A stretch of DNA of 64,000 bases from positions 1 through 64,000 of the forward strand of contig CAZZLW010000073.1 in the NCBI GenBank assembly GCA_964654605.1, written 5' to 3'. The translations under genes and the position numbers were made by a program. Positions 17,567-26,427 of the stretch are shown here, piece after piece (the first letter of the stretch is position 1; every line of letters begins with the position of its first letter). Below the pieces are notes generated by a model that saw only the letters and a list, made by a program, of their open reading frames with translations, had not been told where the DNA came from and did not search any database. This DNA comes from Raineya sp964654605. GTDB lineage: Bacteria > Bacteroidota > Bacteroidia > Cytophagales > Thermonemataceae.

Positions 17567-17663
17567 AGTTGGTTTTTAGTAGAAAGTCGGGAACAAAAAT
17601 ATAAAAATTTGAGCAAAATCTTGATTTGTGCTGAAAATGTTTTTTTCTTGCAAGAAAATTCTT

Positions 17664-18632
17664 ATGAAAAAGTTTGCATATTTTCTCTTCTTATTTTTAG
17701 TTTGGCAAACGGCTTTTTGCCAAAATGAAGGAGCAGTTACCGATACGAGTTATTGGAAAAAATCAGCTCAATTAGGTTTGGGATTCAACCAAGCCGCTTT
17801 TTCAGACAACTGGAAAGCGGGTGGTGTGAGTTCGGTAGCACTGGCAAGTTTTTTGTACACCGATGCCAATTATTTGAAAGATAAGATTTCTTGGGATAAT
17901 TCTCTGCGGCTCAATTATGGAATTGTCAAAAACAAAGGGCAAAGCCTACGCAAAAACCAAGACCGCATTTTATTGGACTCAAAACTCGGCTACAAACTTT
18001 CTAAAAAGTGGAATCTGTTTGCCTCCCTCAATTTTCTTACTCAATTTGATGCAGGTTTTGAGTACGAAAGAGTGTTCAAAGATAATGCAGGCAATATCGT
18101 TGCTGTACGCGACAATCTGATTTCTAAATTTTTTGCCCCCGCTTTTCTTACCGAAGCCTTGGGTTTGGAGTATAAACCTGTAAATTATTTTTGGATACGC
18201 TTTGGTGTGGCAAGTATGCGTCAGACCTTTGTTTTTGAGCCCGAATTCAACAACAACCGAGCCATAGATGCCAACGGAAATGGAATTATCGGAGAACTTG
18301 CCGACACTTTTGACCCCAAAGTCAATTATGGTGTTGCAGAGGGCAAAAACATACGAAACGAGATAGGAATTCTGACCTTAGAAGCTGATTTTAATAAAGA
18401 AGTGATTAAAAATGTAGTTTTTCAGGCTCATTTTTGGTCTTTTACCACTTATGAAAATCCCCTTGCCACTGATGTTCGCTCCGAACTGGCTATCATTGCC
18501 AAAGTGAATAAATACGTAAATGTGAAGGTCGGAGCAATTATCCTCTACGACCAAGACCAAGACCTCAAAACCCAATACGCTCAAAATTTCACGCTCAATT
18601 TTGCAATGAATTGGGATAACAAGAAAAAATAA
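17664..18632 (+). CDS. DUF3078 family secreted/outer membrane protein
   Basis: A 322-residue protein. The frame is open upstream, but ATG 17664 starts the signal peptide (MKKFAYF, cleavage near AFC-Q), so it is chosen. The mature protein matches the DUF3078 pattern: an N-terminal LGLGFNQAAFSDNWKAGG stretch (about residues 40-57), then repeated beta strands ending in FTLNFAMNWDNKKK, typical of an outer-membrane barrel. The function of the family is unknown. It is a single-gene transcript between the mlaE start and the hairpin at 18664-18696. Confidence 0.87.
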   Translation: MKKFAYFLFLFLVWQTAFCQNEGAVTDTSYWKKSAQLGLGFNQAAFSDNWKAGGVSSVALASFLYTDANYLKDKISWDNSLRLNYGIVKNKGQSLRKNQDRILLDSKLGYKLSKKWNLFASLNFLTQFDAGFEYERVFKDNAGNIVAVRDNLISKFFAPAFLTEALGLEYKPVNYFWIRFGVASMRQTFVFEPEFNNNRAIDANGNGIIGELADTFDPKVNYGVAEGKNIRNEIGILTLEADFNKEVIKNVVFQAHFWSFTTYENPLATDVRSELAIIAKVNKYVNVKVGAIILYDQDQDLKTQYAQNFTLNFAMNWDNKKK

Positions 18633-18663
18633 CGTGTTTAGTGTGGCAAGGTTGCGAACTGAA

Positions 18664-18696
18664 AGCGATGTTGTCGCTCATAGCGACAACATCGCT
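18664..18696. repeat. Dispersed 33-bp palindrome, copy A (also a terminator)
   Basis: Perfect 15-bp arms (AGCGATGTTGTCGCT and its complement) with a 3-nt loop, followed by CTTTATTTTAT. Each arm also contains AGCGA...TCGCT, so the element can fold as one long hairpin or two small ones. It lies 31 bp after the DUF3078 stop and can end that transcript. Related copies lie at 34089-34119, 43081-43113 and 61998-62030. Confidence 0.85.
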
Positions 18697-18751
18697 CTTT
18701 ATTTTATGAAAACAGAATTTTTAAGAGAACACCAAATGATGACAAAAAAAC

Positions 18752-18775
18752 AAAGGGCAGTTTTTTCTGCCCTTT
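18752..18775. terminator. Bidirectional terminator with the same stem as 32-54
   Basis: Stem AAAGGGCAG / CTGCCCTTT with a T-rich loop. On the minus strand it is followed by TGTTTTTTTG, and it lies 7 bp beyond the stop of the frameshifted minus-strand gene (18783-19117), which it probably terminates. On the plus strand TTTTCTTTT follows. Confidence 0.8.
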
Positions 18776-18782
18776 TCTTTTA

Positions 18783-19117
18783 TTACTTTTTCTTGCTCAT
18801 CAATTCTATCATTACATCTTCACCGCACTTCTGAGCAATTTTATCAACTCCTTCTTTATTATTATTAGCTTGAACAGGATTATCATACTCTTGCTCAATT
18901 TTTTTCAAAGCACAATCGCAAGATTTTTTACCAAATTCTTCTAACTCACTAGTGCTGAAATCGTTTTCCCATCGGGGGTATTTTTCAAGTTTTGAATTTC
19001 TCCTTCACAACCATCTCGGAAGGCTTTTTTATCACTTTCTGACCAAGCACCTTTTTTGGAAGTTTTACAACTTGCAAAAAAAGCCATTAACACCAAAAAC
19101 ATTGCAACTTTTTTCAT
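18783..19117 (-). pseudogene. Small Cys-containing lipoprotein, frameshifted
   Basis: The first part (ATG at 19117) encodes a lipoprotein signal with lipobox AFFASC at about residues 10-15, then a Lys/Asp-rich region to TPDGK, and stops early at about 18941. In the next frame, from about 18965 to the TAA at 18783, an uninterrupted stretch continues with DFSTSELEEF, a CDC motif, a second Cys and a basic end, which looks like the true C-terminus. One extra base in the coding-strand run GGGAAAA would restore about 111 residues. Either a real one-base deletion or a sequencing indel explains this. Function unknown. Confidence 0.75.
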
Positions 19118-19251
19118 AAAATCAAATTTTAGTTTTGCCATAAATTTAGGAAAACTTGGTCAAAAAGCAATTTTTTTTCAAGTATTTTTGTAATTATTTA
19201 CACTAAAAAAAGTGTAGCCTTTGATATTCAACCCTTTAATCAATTACCAAA

Positions 19252-19290
19252 ATTCCTGTTTCTTGCGTCTTGTTTCCTATTTCCTCACTG
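19252..19290. repeat. Pyrimidine-rich dispersed repeat, copy at 19.3 kb
   Basis: The stretch reads like TCCTGTTTCTTGCGTCTTG followed by TTTCCTATTTCCT. It is nearly the same, over about 32 positions, as the minus strand of 36108-36140, and weaker relatives occur in four other gaps. It lies in the gap between the frameshifted lipoprotein gene and the MbnP gene. Confidence 0.6.
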
Positions 19291-19323
19291 CAAACTATAA
19301 CTTAAACAAGTACGTATTTTTTT

Positions 19324-20103
19324 TTAGTTGTGCACAAAATCCAAACTGAAAAGGTTGGCGTAATTATCAGCGTATTTTGCAGAAATAGGTGCAAACATCA
19401 CATCGGAATTATCTGCAATTTTCAGCGTATGAGGGTTTCGGAAAAATTCAGCCAAATTGAATTTCAAATGCACCATAGCGGCGTGATTAGATTGCACTTT
19501 CAGAGGTGTTGAAGCAAAATCAATCGTTTTGGAACGAATATTATTGAGTGTTCGGGTAGAAAAGCCCCCATACCCACCTATATGATAGCGAAAAGTTCCA
19601 TCGGCACTAGCAGACGAAGTACCTTCCAACTTAAAGAAAATATAACCTGTATTCCAATTCCAATACATACCCTCGGCAGCCCCTCCTACATCTAAACTCC
19701 CTGTTCGCTCACTGGGGTTCATTGTATTACGAAGACTATCTATGCCTACGAGGAAGGAAAAACCTTTGTATTCGCCCAAAGGAACATCTGCAAGGAATAA
19801 TGTGTGGCTGTTGGGTTTATCCAATTCTACCAAGAAATAACATTTTTCTTGGGGTACTACATACTCCGAGCCATCAGAACGTTGCAAACGAAAATTGCTC
19901 ACATAATAGCGTAGCAAATTCACTGAAAGTTGCTCGCCAAAGCTATTGGTATAGGTATTTCCCAATCGCAAAGGTTCATTTTCAAAAAAATGAGCAATTT
20001 CTATCACTATCCCTTTGCTTTGTGTGTTTTCTTTGTTTTTGCAAGAAAACAAAAGCAAACTACCTAATACAAACGCAAAAGAAACAAGATTTTTACCAAA
20101 CAT
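19324..20103 (-). CDS. MbnP family lipoprotein (putative copper-binding partner)
   Basis: A 259-residue protein with a lipoprotein signal (lipobox LLLFSC, Cys about residue 21). The family-typical blocks are the early NLLRYYVSNFRL segment, VGIDSLRN and then MYWNWNTGYIFFKLEG near the centre, and HTLKIADNSDVMF near the end. MbnP proteins are periplasmic or surface proteins associated with methanobactin-like copper chemistry in some bacteria, and many Bacteroidota homologues act without methanobactin genes. No MbnH-like cytochrome peroxidase is adjacent here. Two Trp residues in the WNWN block agree with the family. Monocistronic as far as can be seen. Confidence 0.82.
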   Translation of the reverse strand: MFGKNLVSFAFVLGSLLLFSCKNKENTQSKGIVIEIAHFFENEPLRLGNTYTNSFGEQLSVNLLRYYVSNFRLQRSDGSEYVVPQEKCYFLVELDKPNSHTLFLADVPLGEYKGFSFLVGIDSLRNTMNPSERTGSLDVGGAAEGMYWNWNTGYIFFKLEGTSSASADGTFRYHIGGYGGFSTRTLNNIRSKTIDFASTPLKVQSNHAAMVHLKFNLAEFFRNPHTLKIADNSDVMFAPISAKYADNYANLFSLDFVHN

Positions 20104-20187
20104 AAATGGCTTTTTTTAGAATTTAACCAAAAAATCTATTGAGAAATTAGCTTTTTTCGTAATTTTACTTGCAAAACAACTCTATCT

Positions 20188-20394
20188 ATGAAAAAGTTTG
20201 TTTGGGGATTTTTTTGCTTATGTTGGGCGATAGGAGCAAGCAACTGCTCAAAACCCAAATGCCCTACCTATATGACACCCCAAGAATTTGCCAAATTTGA
20301 AGCAGAACGTATGCAAAAACGTACTCGGCTCAAAAGAGATGGCCAAGGACGTATCAAAAAGTCAAAGAAACGGGTAGATAAATTTGTGTATTAG
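20188..20394 (+). CDS. Small basic lipoprotein-like protein
   Basis: A 68-residue protein whose signal-like N-terminus ends in ASNC (Cys20), followed by KPKC and a strongly basic tail with many Lys and Arg. It reads as a small lipoprotein with a charged helix, perhaps binding acidic polymers (inference). The frame is supported by position: it ends 31 bp before the OmpA-domain gene on the same strand, and its start lies in an otherwise empty gap. No family recognised. Confidence 0.65.
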   Translation: MKKFVWGFFCLCWAIGASNCSKPKCPTYMTPQEFAKFEAERMQKRTRLKRDGQGRIKKSKKRVDKFVY

Positions 20395-20425
20395 CCGCCT
20401 ATAAATTTCTTGAATTTTGAAAACT

Positions 20426-21610
20426 ATGCGTTACTTTGCAAGCACTTTGTTTTTTTTATGGAGTACATTTTTCGTTTTAGCACAAAAAAAAGAAAACCTC
20501 ATTCCCAATGGCAGTTTTGAAGCATATCAAGATTGCCCCGATGAATTTGGCTGGGTACGCATTGGGGGCGTAGCCCATTGGAAAGCTACTCCACCCGACT
20601 GCACCCCCGACTATTTTCACGAATGTAGTAGCAAATTTTCGCCACAAAACAACTCTTGCGGCAAAATTAGCCCCCAAGAGGGCAAAGGCGTATTGGGTTT
20701 GATTATACGAGTCGGACATTCACCTATCAAAAGCATTGACGACCTATTCTATCGCGAACACGTACAGGTACGCCTCAAAGAGCCGCTCAAACACCGCAAT
20801 CGCTATGTTTTTACAATGTACGTTTCTTTGGCTGAATATTCTTCTTATGCCGTAAGTAAAATTGGAGTGCTTTTTACCAAAAATCCTATCTTGGTAAATG
20901 ATAAGTTTTCTGCCAAAGCTCAAATTGAAACAGGTTTTATTGATACCAAAGGGGCTTGGGTAAAGGTTTGCGACACACTCATAGCCGAAGGAGATGAAGC
21001 CTATCTTACTTTGGGCGAATTTATGAGCTTTTCCAAAAAAGATATTCGTAAAATAGACGAAAATCCTGCACACGAAAAAATGTTCAGCTATCATCGGGCT
21101 TATTACTTTTTTGATAATCTTTCTTTGTATTGGTTAGATACTCTGCCCGAGCCGCTTTTGGCTGAGCCTCCCCTACCTCCTTTCAAACTCACTGCTCCTG
21201 CTTTCACAGGAATAGAAAAACCTTGGCAATTAGAACCTACGGAATTTGGTTATTTAGAACCCAACAAACCCATTGTATTGAACAATGTACTTTTTGAGTT
21301 TGGCAAATCGGTACTCTTGGAAGAATCTAAATACGAGCTAAATAAACTGGTGCGTATAATGAAGGAATACAAAGATATTCATATCGTAATTTCGGGGCAT
21401 ACTGACGAAATTGGCGAACCAATGAAAAATCTTAAACTTTCAGAAGATAGAGCCAAAGCTGTATATGATTATTTGGTTTCGCAAGGCATTTCTGAAAAAA
21501 GATTGTACCATACAGGTTTTGGCTCATCAAAACCGCTTTCTACCAACAAAACCGCCGAAGGCAGAAAGAAAAATCGCCGAGTGGAATTTTACGTGGCTGG
21601 CGAGGAATAA
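20426..21610 (+). CDS. OmpA family protein with N-terminal CBM-like domain
   Basis: A 394-residue protein. A TTG at 20417 is in frame, but ATG 20426 gives the better signal peptide (MRYFAST, core, VLA-Q). Residues about 25-240 start with LIPNGSFE, the usual opening of jelly-roll carbohydrate-binding-like domains in Bacteroidota surface proteins, with several Cys. Residues about 280-394 are an OmpA/MotB domain, with LFEFGKSVL, GHTDEIG, LSEDRAKAVYDYL and the final NRRVEFYV. It probably anchors to peptidoglycan while the N-domain binds a surface ligand. The small lipoprotein gene upstream may share its transcript. Confidence 0.87.
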   Translation: MRYFASTLFFLWSTFFVLAQKKENLIPNGSFEAYQDCPDEFGWVRIGGVAHWKATPPDCTPDYFHECSSKFSPQNNSCGKISPQEGKGVLGLIIRVGHSPIKSIDDLFYREHVQVRLKEPLKHRNRYVFTMYVSLAEYSSYAVSKIGVLFTKNPILVNDKFSAKAQIETGFIDTKGAWVKVCDTLIAEGDEAYLTLGEFMSFSKKDIRKIDENPAHEKMFSYHRAYYFFDNLSLYWLDTLPEPLLAEPPLPPFKLTAPAFTGIEKPWQLEPTEFGYLEPNKPIVLNNVLFEFGKSVLLEESKYELNKLVRIMKEYKDIHIVISGHTDEIGEPMKNLKLSEDRAKAVYDYLVSQGISEKRLYHTGFGSSKPLSTNKTAEGRKKNRRVEFYVAGEE

Positions 21611-21871
21611 AATACCCTGAATAGCCAACAATACAATCGCTCATAAGCACAAAAATTTTCCTAAAATCTTGGCAGTTTCACAAAAAAAACGGAACTTTGA
21701 AAGTTGTTTTTATCAACTTTTAACTTTCTAAAATTGTAATTTTTTAGATTTAGTTTGCAGTAACAGAAAACAAGATTTTAGGTGTTATACAGAAAAAATG
21801 AGAGAGAAAGCCTTTGAAGGCTTAAACATCAAACATAGAATTTTTTGAACGTAAATAATTACCAAAATTTT

Positions 21872-22360
21872 ATGAATTTGCATTGGGAAGCTATTGGTTT
21901 GTACTTTCATTTGCTTGATAAAAGCTATCATAAACTTTTGAGCTACGACCTTGATTTCACGGGTTTGGAGCGTTATTTTTTTATTCTTTGGGCAATTGCC
22001 AAAGCCGAAAAACCTCTTTCTCAGCAAAATTTAGCCGATTTGCTCAAAGTAGATAAAGCTACGATTGTGCGTATTATTGACGATTTGGAGCAAAGAGGGT
22101 ACATCAAACGATTTCTGAATGAAAAAGATAAAAGAGCCTATACCTTGGCTCTTGGCAAAAAAGGAGAACGTTATATTCAAGACATTCAAGAAGGTATCCG
22201 CAACCTCAACGAAGAACTACTTTTTAACTTTTCGCCTCGCGAAAAAGAAATTTTTTTAGAACTGCTACGCAAAGCCTATCAAAACCTTTCCCAAGAACCT
22301 CAGAGTGATTTTTTCTTGAAATTCTTGGATAAAAGTGAAAATACTAATCAGAACCAATAA
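21872..22360 (+). CDS. MarR family transcriptional regulator
   Basis: A 162-residue winged-helix protein. ATG 21872 is chosen over a TTG 27 bp upstream. The recognition-helix region PLSQQNLADLLKVDKATIVR and DDLEQRGYIKR, followed by the DKRAYTLALGKKG wing, is classic MarR. MarR dimers repress nearby genes and release DNA on binding small phenolic or oxidising ligands. The 260-bp gap in front contains no obvious operator palindrome, and no divergent target gene is present; the next gene converges. Confidence 0.9.
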   Translation: MNLHWEAIGLYFHLLDKSYHKLLSYDLDFTGLERYFFILWAIAKAEKPLSQQNLADLLKVDKATIVRIIDDLEQRGYIKRFLNEKDKRAYTLALGKKGERYIQDIQEGIRNLNEELLFNFSPREKEIFLELLRKAYQNLSQEPQSDFFLKFLDKSENTNQNQ

Positions 22361-22440
22361 AAATTGTTTTGCTGTTTTCTTAATCTAAATTTTTGAAAAA
22401 TCAAAGAAGCAAATCTTGTAAATCCTAAATATCCTCTTAA

Positions 22441-24123
22441 TCAAGGTATAAATTTTACGCCCTTACTTTTCAGATACTCAATAACTTCGGGGCTTCTGTC
22501 TATGTCATTATTGTAAAAATCTACAATTCTTACCATTCTTCCTTGTCCATCTTCCATTTTTTGCTCTAAGTTTGCCCCATTTTCTATAACAAGCCTTATC
22601 AATTCCATATTCTTTTTAATAAGTGCCAGCCATAATGGATAAAAGCCACTTTCATCGGGCAAATCCAGATGAGCTTTACCCCCATTTTCAATAAAAAATT
22701 TCACCAAAGGAATATCTACATTTTCTATGGCGACCTGGATAGGATACTTGCCCCAACCCATCGTTTGCTTAGCACCTTTGCTTACCAAATATCGCACTAC
22801 TTCGTCGTGGCTGTTCTTAGTTGCGTGATACAAAGGAGTGCCTTTTTGGCTATCCCAAGCATTGATATTCGCCTTTTGAACTTCTACCATATATTTTACA
22901 CCTTTCATTACATTATTTTCTGCAAAACAGTGAAGCAATGTGTAATTAACTTCATCAACAATATTCATATTAGGCTTTTTAGTCATTAGCAAGTCAAACA
23001 TTTCGTTGCTTACACAAAGAGCCATAGGAGTTACTTTTCCCGAAGCCTCTAAATTTACACTTACACCCTTTTCATTTAGTAAGTAACTGACACACTCCAA
23101 ATTATTCTGCATTACAGCTCTATGCAGTACGGTATATTTGTAAGGCTTATCTTTCAGATATAAATTTTTAGTATCTTCTTGAAGGTAGGCTTTGAGTTCG
23201 GTGAGTGTGTTTCCTTGTGTGTAATCTATATTGTACCAAATCTCTTTTTGGGGATTTTTAATGAGTTCATTTTTGGATATACGAAAGGTGTAATAAAAAG
23301 GCGGAATAATTGGCTTGGGATGAGTATAAAAGTAAATCTCAAAATAATCGTAATCGTAATAAGCATCATCAACAGCTATTTTGATAGAGCCTACTCTGTA
23401 ATTCGGTTTATCACCAATCTGGGCGTGGCGAGCACTATCCGCTTTAATATCAAAAGTAACGTTATCTAATTTTTTCTCCTCTTTTGAAGAGTTTTTGAAG
23501 CCATACAAATAGCAAGTTACTCTATTTTTTACATTGATTTTCACAAAACGCCAATCTTTTTCTTTGGGTTTTACGACCTCTATCCTACTGGGTTGCACCT
23601 GCACGTTAGGGCTAAAATACATCTCTTCTTGGGGGCAATTTTTAGGGTTAAAGGTATCCTCTTCGCTTTCGCCTACAAACACACATATCACAGTCGGAAC
23701 AGATGCATCTGTACTTTTCCGAAGACTAATTCCTATGGCTTTCCAAGAAAATTGAGCAAACTCATCTGTACTTCCCAAAATTTTTGCATTTTTATGGTTC
23801 TGACTTGGTGAGGTAAGTGTGCTTACAATCTGCTCGTAAGAAGTTACAGAAGTAGCCATTTTTATTCTTTGCGTTCTGCCTGCATAGTTACCAAACTGCG
23901 AGACTTTGAAATCTGTATAAGTCTGATTTGCCATTGTTTCAGCGTTTTTATTAGCAGTAAGCATCAAGATTTTAGAAATTTTGAGCGGTGCTAAACCATT
24001 AGACTGCCGAAAATCATTGATTGCCTGCAAAACACGCCTTTCCATTGCTGTTAGGCACACTTCTTGGGCAAAAGTGCTTTGCAACCAAGCAAAAAGAAGC
24101 AGAAAGATTACAGAGTGTTTCAT
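22441..24123 (-). CDS. Secreted CAP-domain protein with ankyrin repeats
   Basis: A 560-residue protein with a signal peptide (cleavage near TFA-Q, residues 18-20). Residues about 25-170 form a CAP/SCP domain, with LQAINDFRQSNGLAPLK at the start and the A-x-x-x-A-x-x-M-A helix. A beta-rich middle region follows (about 175-300) and then about five to six ankyrin repeats (about 325-555) with the TPLxxAxxxxxxxxVxxLxxxGA pattern. CAP domains in bacteria are mostly extracellular; ankyrin repeats bind proteins. The combination with a signal peptide suggests a periplasmic or secreted binding protein. The CAP His/Glu site is incomplete by eye. Confidence 0.85.
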   Translation of the reverse strand: MKHSVIFLLLFAWLQSTFAQEVCLTAMERRVLQAINDFRQSNGLAPLKISKILMLTANKNAETMANQTYTDFKVSQFGNYAGRTQRIKMATSVTSYEQIVSTLTSPSQNHKNAKILGSTDEFAQFSWKAIGISLRKSTDASVPTVICVFVGESEEDTFNPKNCPQEEMYFSPNVQVQPSRIEVVKPKEKDWRFVKINVKNRVTCYLYGFKNSSKEEKKLDNVTFDIKADSARHAQIGDKPNYRVGSIKIAVDDAYYDYDYFEIYFYTHPKPIIPPFYYTFRISKNELIKNPQKEIWYNIDYTQGNTLTELKAYLQEDTKNLYLKDKPYKYTVLHRAVMQNNLECVSYLLNEKGVSVNLEASGKVTPMALCVSNEMFDLLMTKKPNMNIVDEVNYTLLHCFAENNVMKGVKYMVEVQKANINAWDSQKGTPLYHATKNSHDEVVRYLVSKGAKQTMGWGKYPIQVAIENVDIPLVKFFIENGGKAHLDLPDESGFYPLWLALIKKNMELIRLVIENGANLEQKMEDGQGRMVRIVDFYNNDIDRSPEVIEYLKSKGVKFIP

Positions 24124-24180
24124 AAAATTTCGCAGTTTGGGTAAATGAATGAATATAAAAAAGTCTTAACAACTCAAATA

Positions 24181-24588
24181 TTACCTTTTTTCAAGCAAAA
24201 ATTTTTGCCCCCCCGAATTGAGTACATCTAATTTAAGCTTTTCGCCTTCCCATTTGAAAAGATACTTAAAAGGAGCTTGCATACCCTCAAAATTTACAAT
24301 GAGTGTATCTCCGCTTATTGAGTATTTTCCTTTTGCCATAGAGGTACTCATTTCAGTTTCGGTAAAATTGTAAACAGTGCCTTTGTTGAGTTCTGCCATA
24401 TCGCCTTCGGCTTGCACAATTTCCCATTTACCAACAAACTTATTGCCTGATTGGGCATCTTTTTTATCTGCCGATTGATCAGTATTATTAGTAGCAGAGC
24501 CATTATCAGCCTTTTTTTCTTCTTTTTTTCCGCAGGAAAACACTAATATTCCCGCAAGAAATAATGCTAAAATTGCTTTCTTTTCCAT
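24181..24588 (-). CDS. Lipocalin-like lipoprotein
   Basis: A 135-residue lipoprotein with lipobox VFSC (Cys about residue 19), a Lys/Asp/Asn-rich linker (22-47), and a small beta domain beginning KFVGKWEIV, typical of the lipocalin-like (DUF5004-type) lipoproteins of Bacteroidota. Such proteins often bind small hydrophobic molecules, but the ligand is unknown. It lies in a minus-strand run between the SpoIIE-type phosphatase and the CAP-ankyrin gene. The N-terminal part of the lipoprotein at 30037-31029 has a similar plan. Confidence 0.78.
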   Translation of the reverse strand: MEKKAILALFLAGILVFSCGKKEEKKADNGSATNNTDQSADKKDAQSGNKFVGKWEIVQAEGDMAELNKGTVYNFTETEMSTSMAKGKYSISGDTLIVNFEGMQAPFKYLFKWEGEKLKLDVLNSGGQKFLLEKR

Positions 24589-24687
24589 TTTTGTAAAAAT
24601 TTAAGGTTAAACCATCTTTTTTGTAAAAAATTTGTAGTTCAAAATTTTATTATCAGGAAATACTCTGCTTTTCTGCCAATAATTTAT

Positions 24688-26073
24688 CTAAATCTGAATT
24701 CCTACCATACATATATCATCGGTTTGGTAGTTTAGCCCTTGCCATTTTTGTAGTGCCTCATCAACAATGAGTTTTTGGATTTTCATTGGTTGGTAGGCTG
24801 TTTCTACAAGCAGTTGTTTGAGCCTATTTTGCCCAAATTTTCTTTCTTTTTCCCCTCCAAATTGGTCAGTAATGCCATCGGTGAAAAGATAAAGTCTATC
24901 GCCTTTGCTCAAATAAAACTCTTTTTTATGAAAACTCTTGTTCTGCCATTCATCATCGTAGCCAATAAAAAGTTTATCGCCTTTTATCTCCTCAATTTGC
25001 CCCATCGTTTCATCTCTTAGTACCCACAAAGGACGATTTGCCCCTGCAAATTCTACCAAAAAACTTTTTTTATCAATGCTCAAAAGGGAAATATCCATAC
25101 CATCTTTTATACAATCTTTGCTTTGGTAGGTATTGAGCGTAAGAATTACTTTTTCACGTACAAATTCTAAGGCTTTGCTGGGTTCAAGAATTTGCTGCTC
25201 TTTGATGACCTGATTGAGAAAATTGTTGTTTATCAGGGTCATAAAGGCACCGGGTACGCCGTGCCCTGTACAATCGGCTACGGCAACGATAATTTTATCG
25301 GCATTTTCAGCAAACCAATAAAAATCGCCCGAAACAATATCTTTGGGCTTGTAGATGATATACACATCTTGAAAACTTTTGCGTATTGCCTCCTCATTGG
25401 GCAAAATACTCATCTGAATACGTTTGGCGTAAGTAATGCTCTCGGTAATAGATTTGTTCTTATGTTCAATATCTTGCTTCTGCTGTTGGATAATCAAAGA
25501 TTTTTCAAAAAATTCTACATCACTTTTGCGATTATTTTCTGCAATAAAAATCATCAAAAACAAAATAGAAAGTGTTGCAAAACCGCCACCACCCAAAATT
25601 TCTATGAAAGTGTATTCGTTGAAAATATAAGCTACCCCAAACACCGCCAAAATACCCAAGGCATATATCAGATTTCTTTTTCGGCTGATGTGGAAGGTCT
25701 GATACATAATGGCAGTAGTGAAAGTAAAACCTGTAAAATATGTAGGAAAACTGGACTTATGAACAATAGCAAACATATAAGCCAATGCCGCATTGATTGC
25801 GACAAAGGTAATATCTTGCCTTTGCTCAAAAGTAAGTTTTCTTCTGTAAAAATAAGCTAAAAAGAAAGTGGTAGCTCCTATGAAGCGAATAGGCAATATT
25901 TTTTGCCATACATCAGGGGCAAAGAGATAGTCAAATAAAATCCATACAAACCATACCCAACCACCCAAGAACAAGATTACATCAAGAATACGATTTTGCT
26001 TGTTTTCTACAAGTGAAACCACTTGTGGAGTGTATGGAGTTAGTTCAAAATATTTTTGCCACTTCCGAAACAT
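24688..26073 (-). CDS. Membrane-anchored SpoIIE-type PP2C serine phosphatase
   Basis: A 461-residue protein. Residues about 28-180 hold five to six transmembrane helices with no recognised sensor domain. Residues 185-228 form a coiled signalling helix ending in YAKRIQMSILP, typical of RsbU/SpoIIE proteins. The PP2C domain follows, with SGDFYW (248-253) and VAVADCTGHGVPGAF (263-277) carrying metal-binding aspartates, and LFTDGI with a final DDICMVGI block. Such phosphatases dephosphorylate STAS-domain anti-anti-sigma proteins; a STAS-like gene exists at 47534-47941 but is not adjacent. A 32-bp gap separates it from the small membrane gene upstream. Confidence 0.9.
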   Translation of the reverse strand: MFRKWQKYFELTPYTPQVVSLVENKQNRILDVILFLGGWVWFVWILFDYLFAPDVWQKILPIRFIGATTFFLAYFYRRKLTFEQRQDITFVAINAALAYMFAIVHKSSFPTYFTGFTFTTAIMYQTFHISRKRNLIYALGILAVFGVAYIFNEYTFIEILGGGGFATLSILFLMIFIAENNRKSDVEFFEKSLIIQQQKQDIEHKNKSITESITYAKRIQMSILPNEEAIRKSFQDVYIIYKPKDIVSGDFYWFAENADKIIVAVADCTGHGVPGAFMTLINNNFLNQVIKEQQILEPSKALEFVREKVILTLNTYQSKDCIKDGMDISLLSIDKKSFLVEFAGANRPLWVLRDETMGQIEEIKGDKLFIGYDDEWQNKSFHKKEFYLSKGDRLYLFTDGITDQFGGEKERKFGQNRLKQLLVETAYQPMKIQKLIVDEALQKWQGLNYQTDDICMVGIQI

Positions 26074-26105
26074 AGCCAGCTTTTTTGTATAGTTTTCTTA
26101 TTTTC

Positions 26106-26369
26106 TTACAATTTCCAACGCTGAATTTTTTTAGAATTATCAGTATCCGAAGTTTTTTTGTGTTTCTGCATAGCCGCAACTACCCCGCCCAATGCCATAA
26201 AAATCGCTCCTCCGATAGTTACATACGCCGTAAAAGTGCCTTCTATTGGTTTCTTGGGCTTTAATTTCGCTGTGTCCTCAATCTCCCATATCAAACCAAA
26301 GAAAAAGAACATAATAGCCCCAAGCACACCACTGCCTACGCCATATAATATGATTTTGAAAAGTTTCAT
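26106..26369 (-). CDS. Small two-helix membrane protein
   Basis: An 87-residue protein with two transmembrane helices (about 5-25 and 49-66) separated by a Lys/Pro-rich loop, and a basic C-terminal tail. It has no recognised motif. It lies between the phosphatase gene and the secreted-protein gene on the same strand, so it is probably part of a small envelope operon. Real rather than spurious because of its start spacing, hydrophobic pattern and lack of any competing frame. Confidence 0.6.
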   Translation of the reverse strand: MKLFKIILYGVGSGVLGAIMFFFFGLIWEIEDTAKLKPKKPIEGTFTAYVTIGGAIFMALGGVVAAMQKHKKTSDTDNSKKIQRWKL

Positions 26370-26427
26370 AAAAATATGTTTTTTGACCTCACCCTAAATC
26401 CCTCTCCAAAGGAGAGAAATTTTTTTG

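Noticed and set aside
18960..18975. Programmed -1 frameshift at GGGAAAA
   Set aside because: In the reading frame used, neither the GGG nor the AAA codon can re-pair after a -1 slip, so a slippery heptamer does not fit; a one-base deletion or sequencing indel is simpler.
18941..19141. A complete 66-residue protein on the minus strand
   Set aside because: The stop comes just after a frame change, and the next frame carries a clear lipoprotein C-terminus ending beside a terminator, so the short version is a truncated product.
26402..26416. CTCTCC/GGAGAG hairpin as terminator of the minus-strand gene at 26428
   Set aside because: The T run follows only on the plus strand, the wrong direction for that gene, and the stem is just 6 bp.
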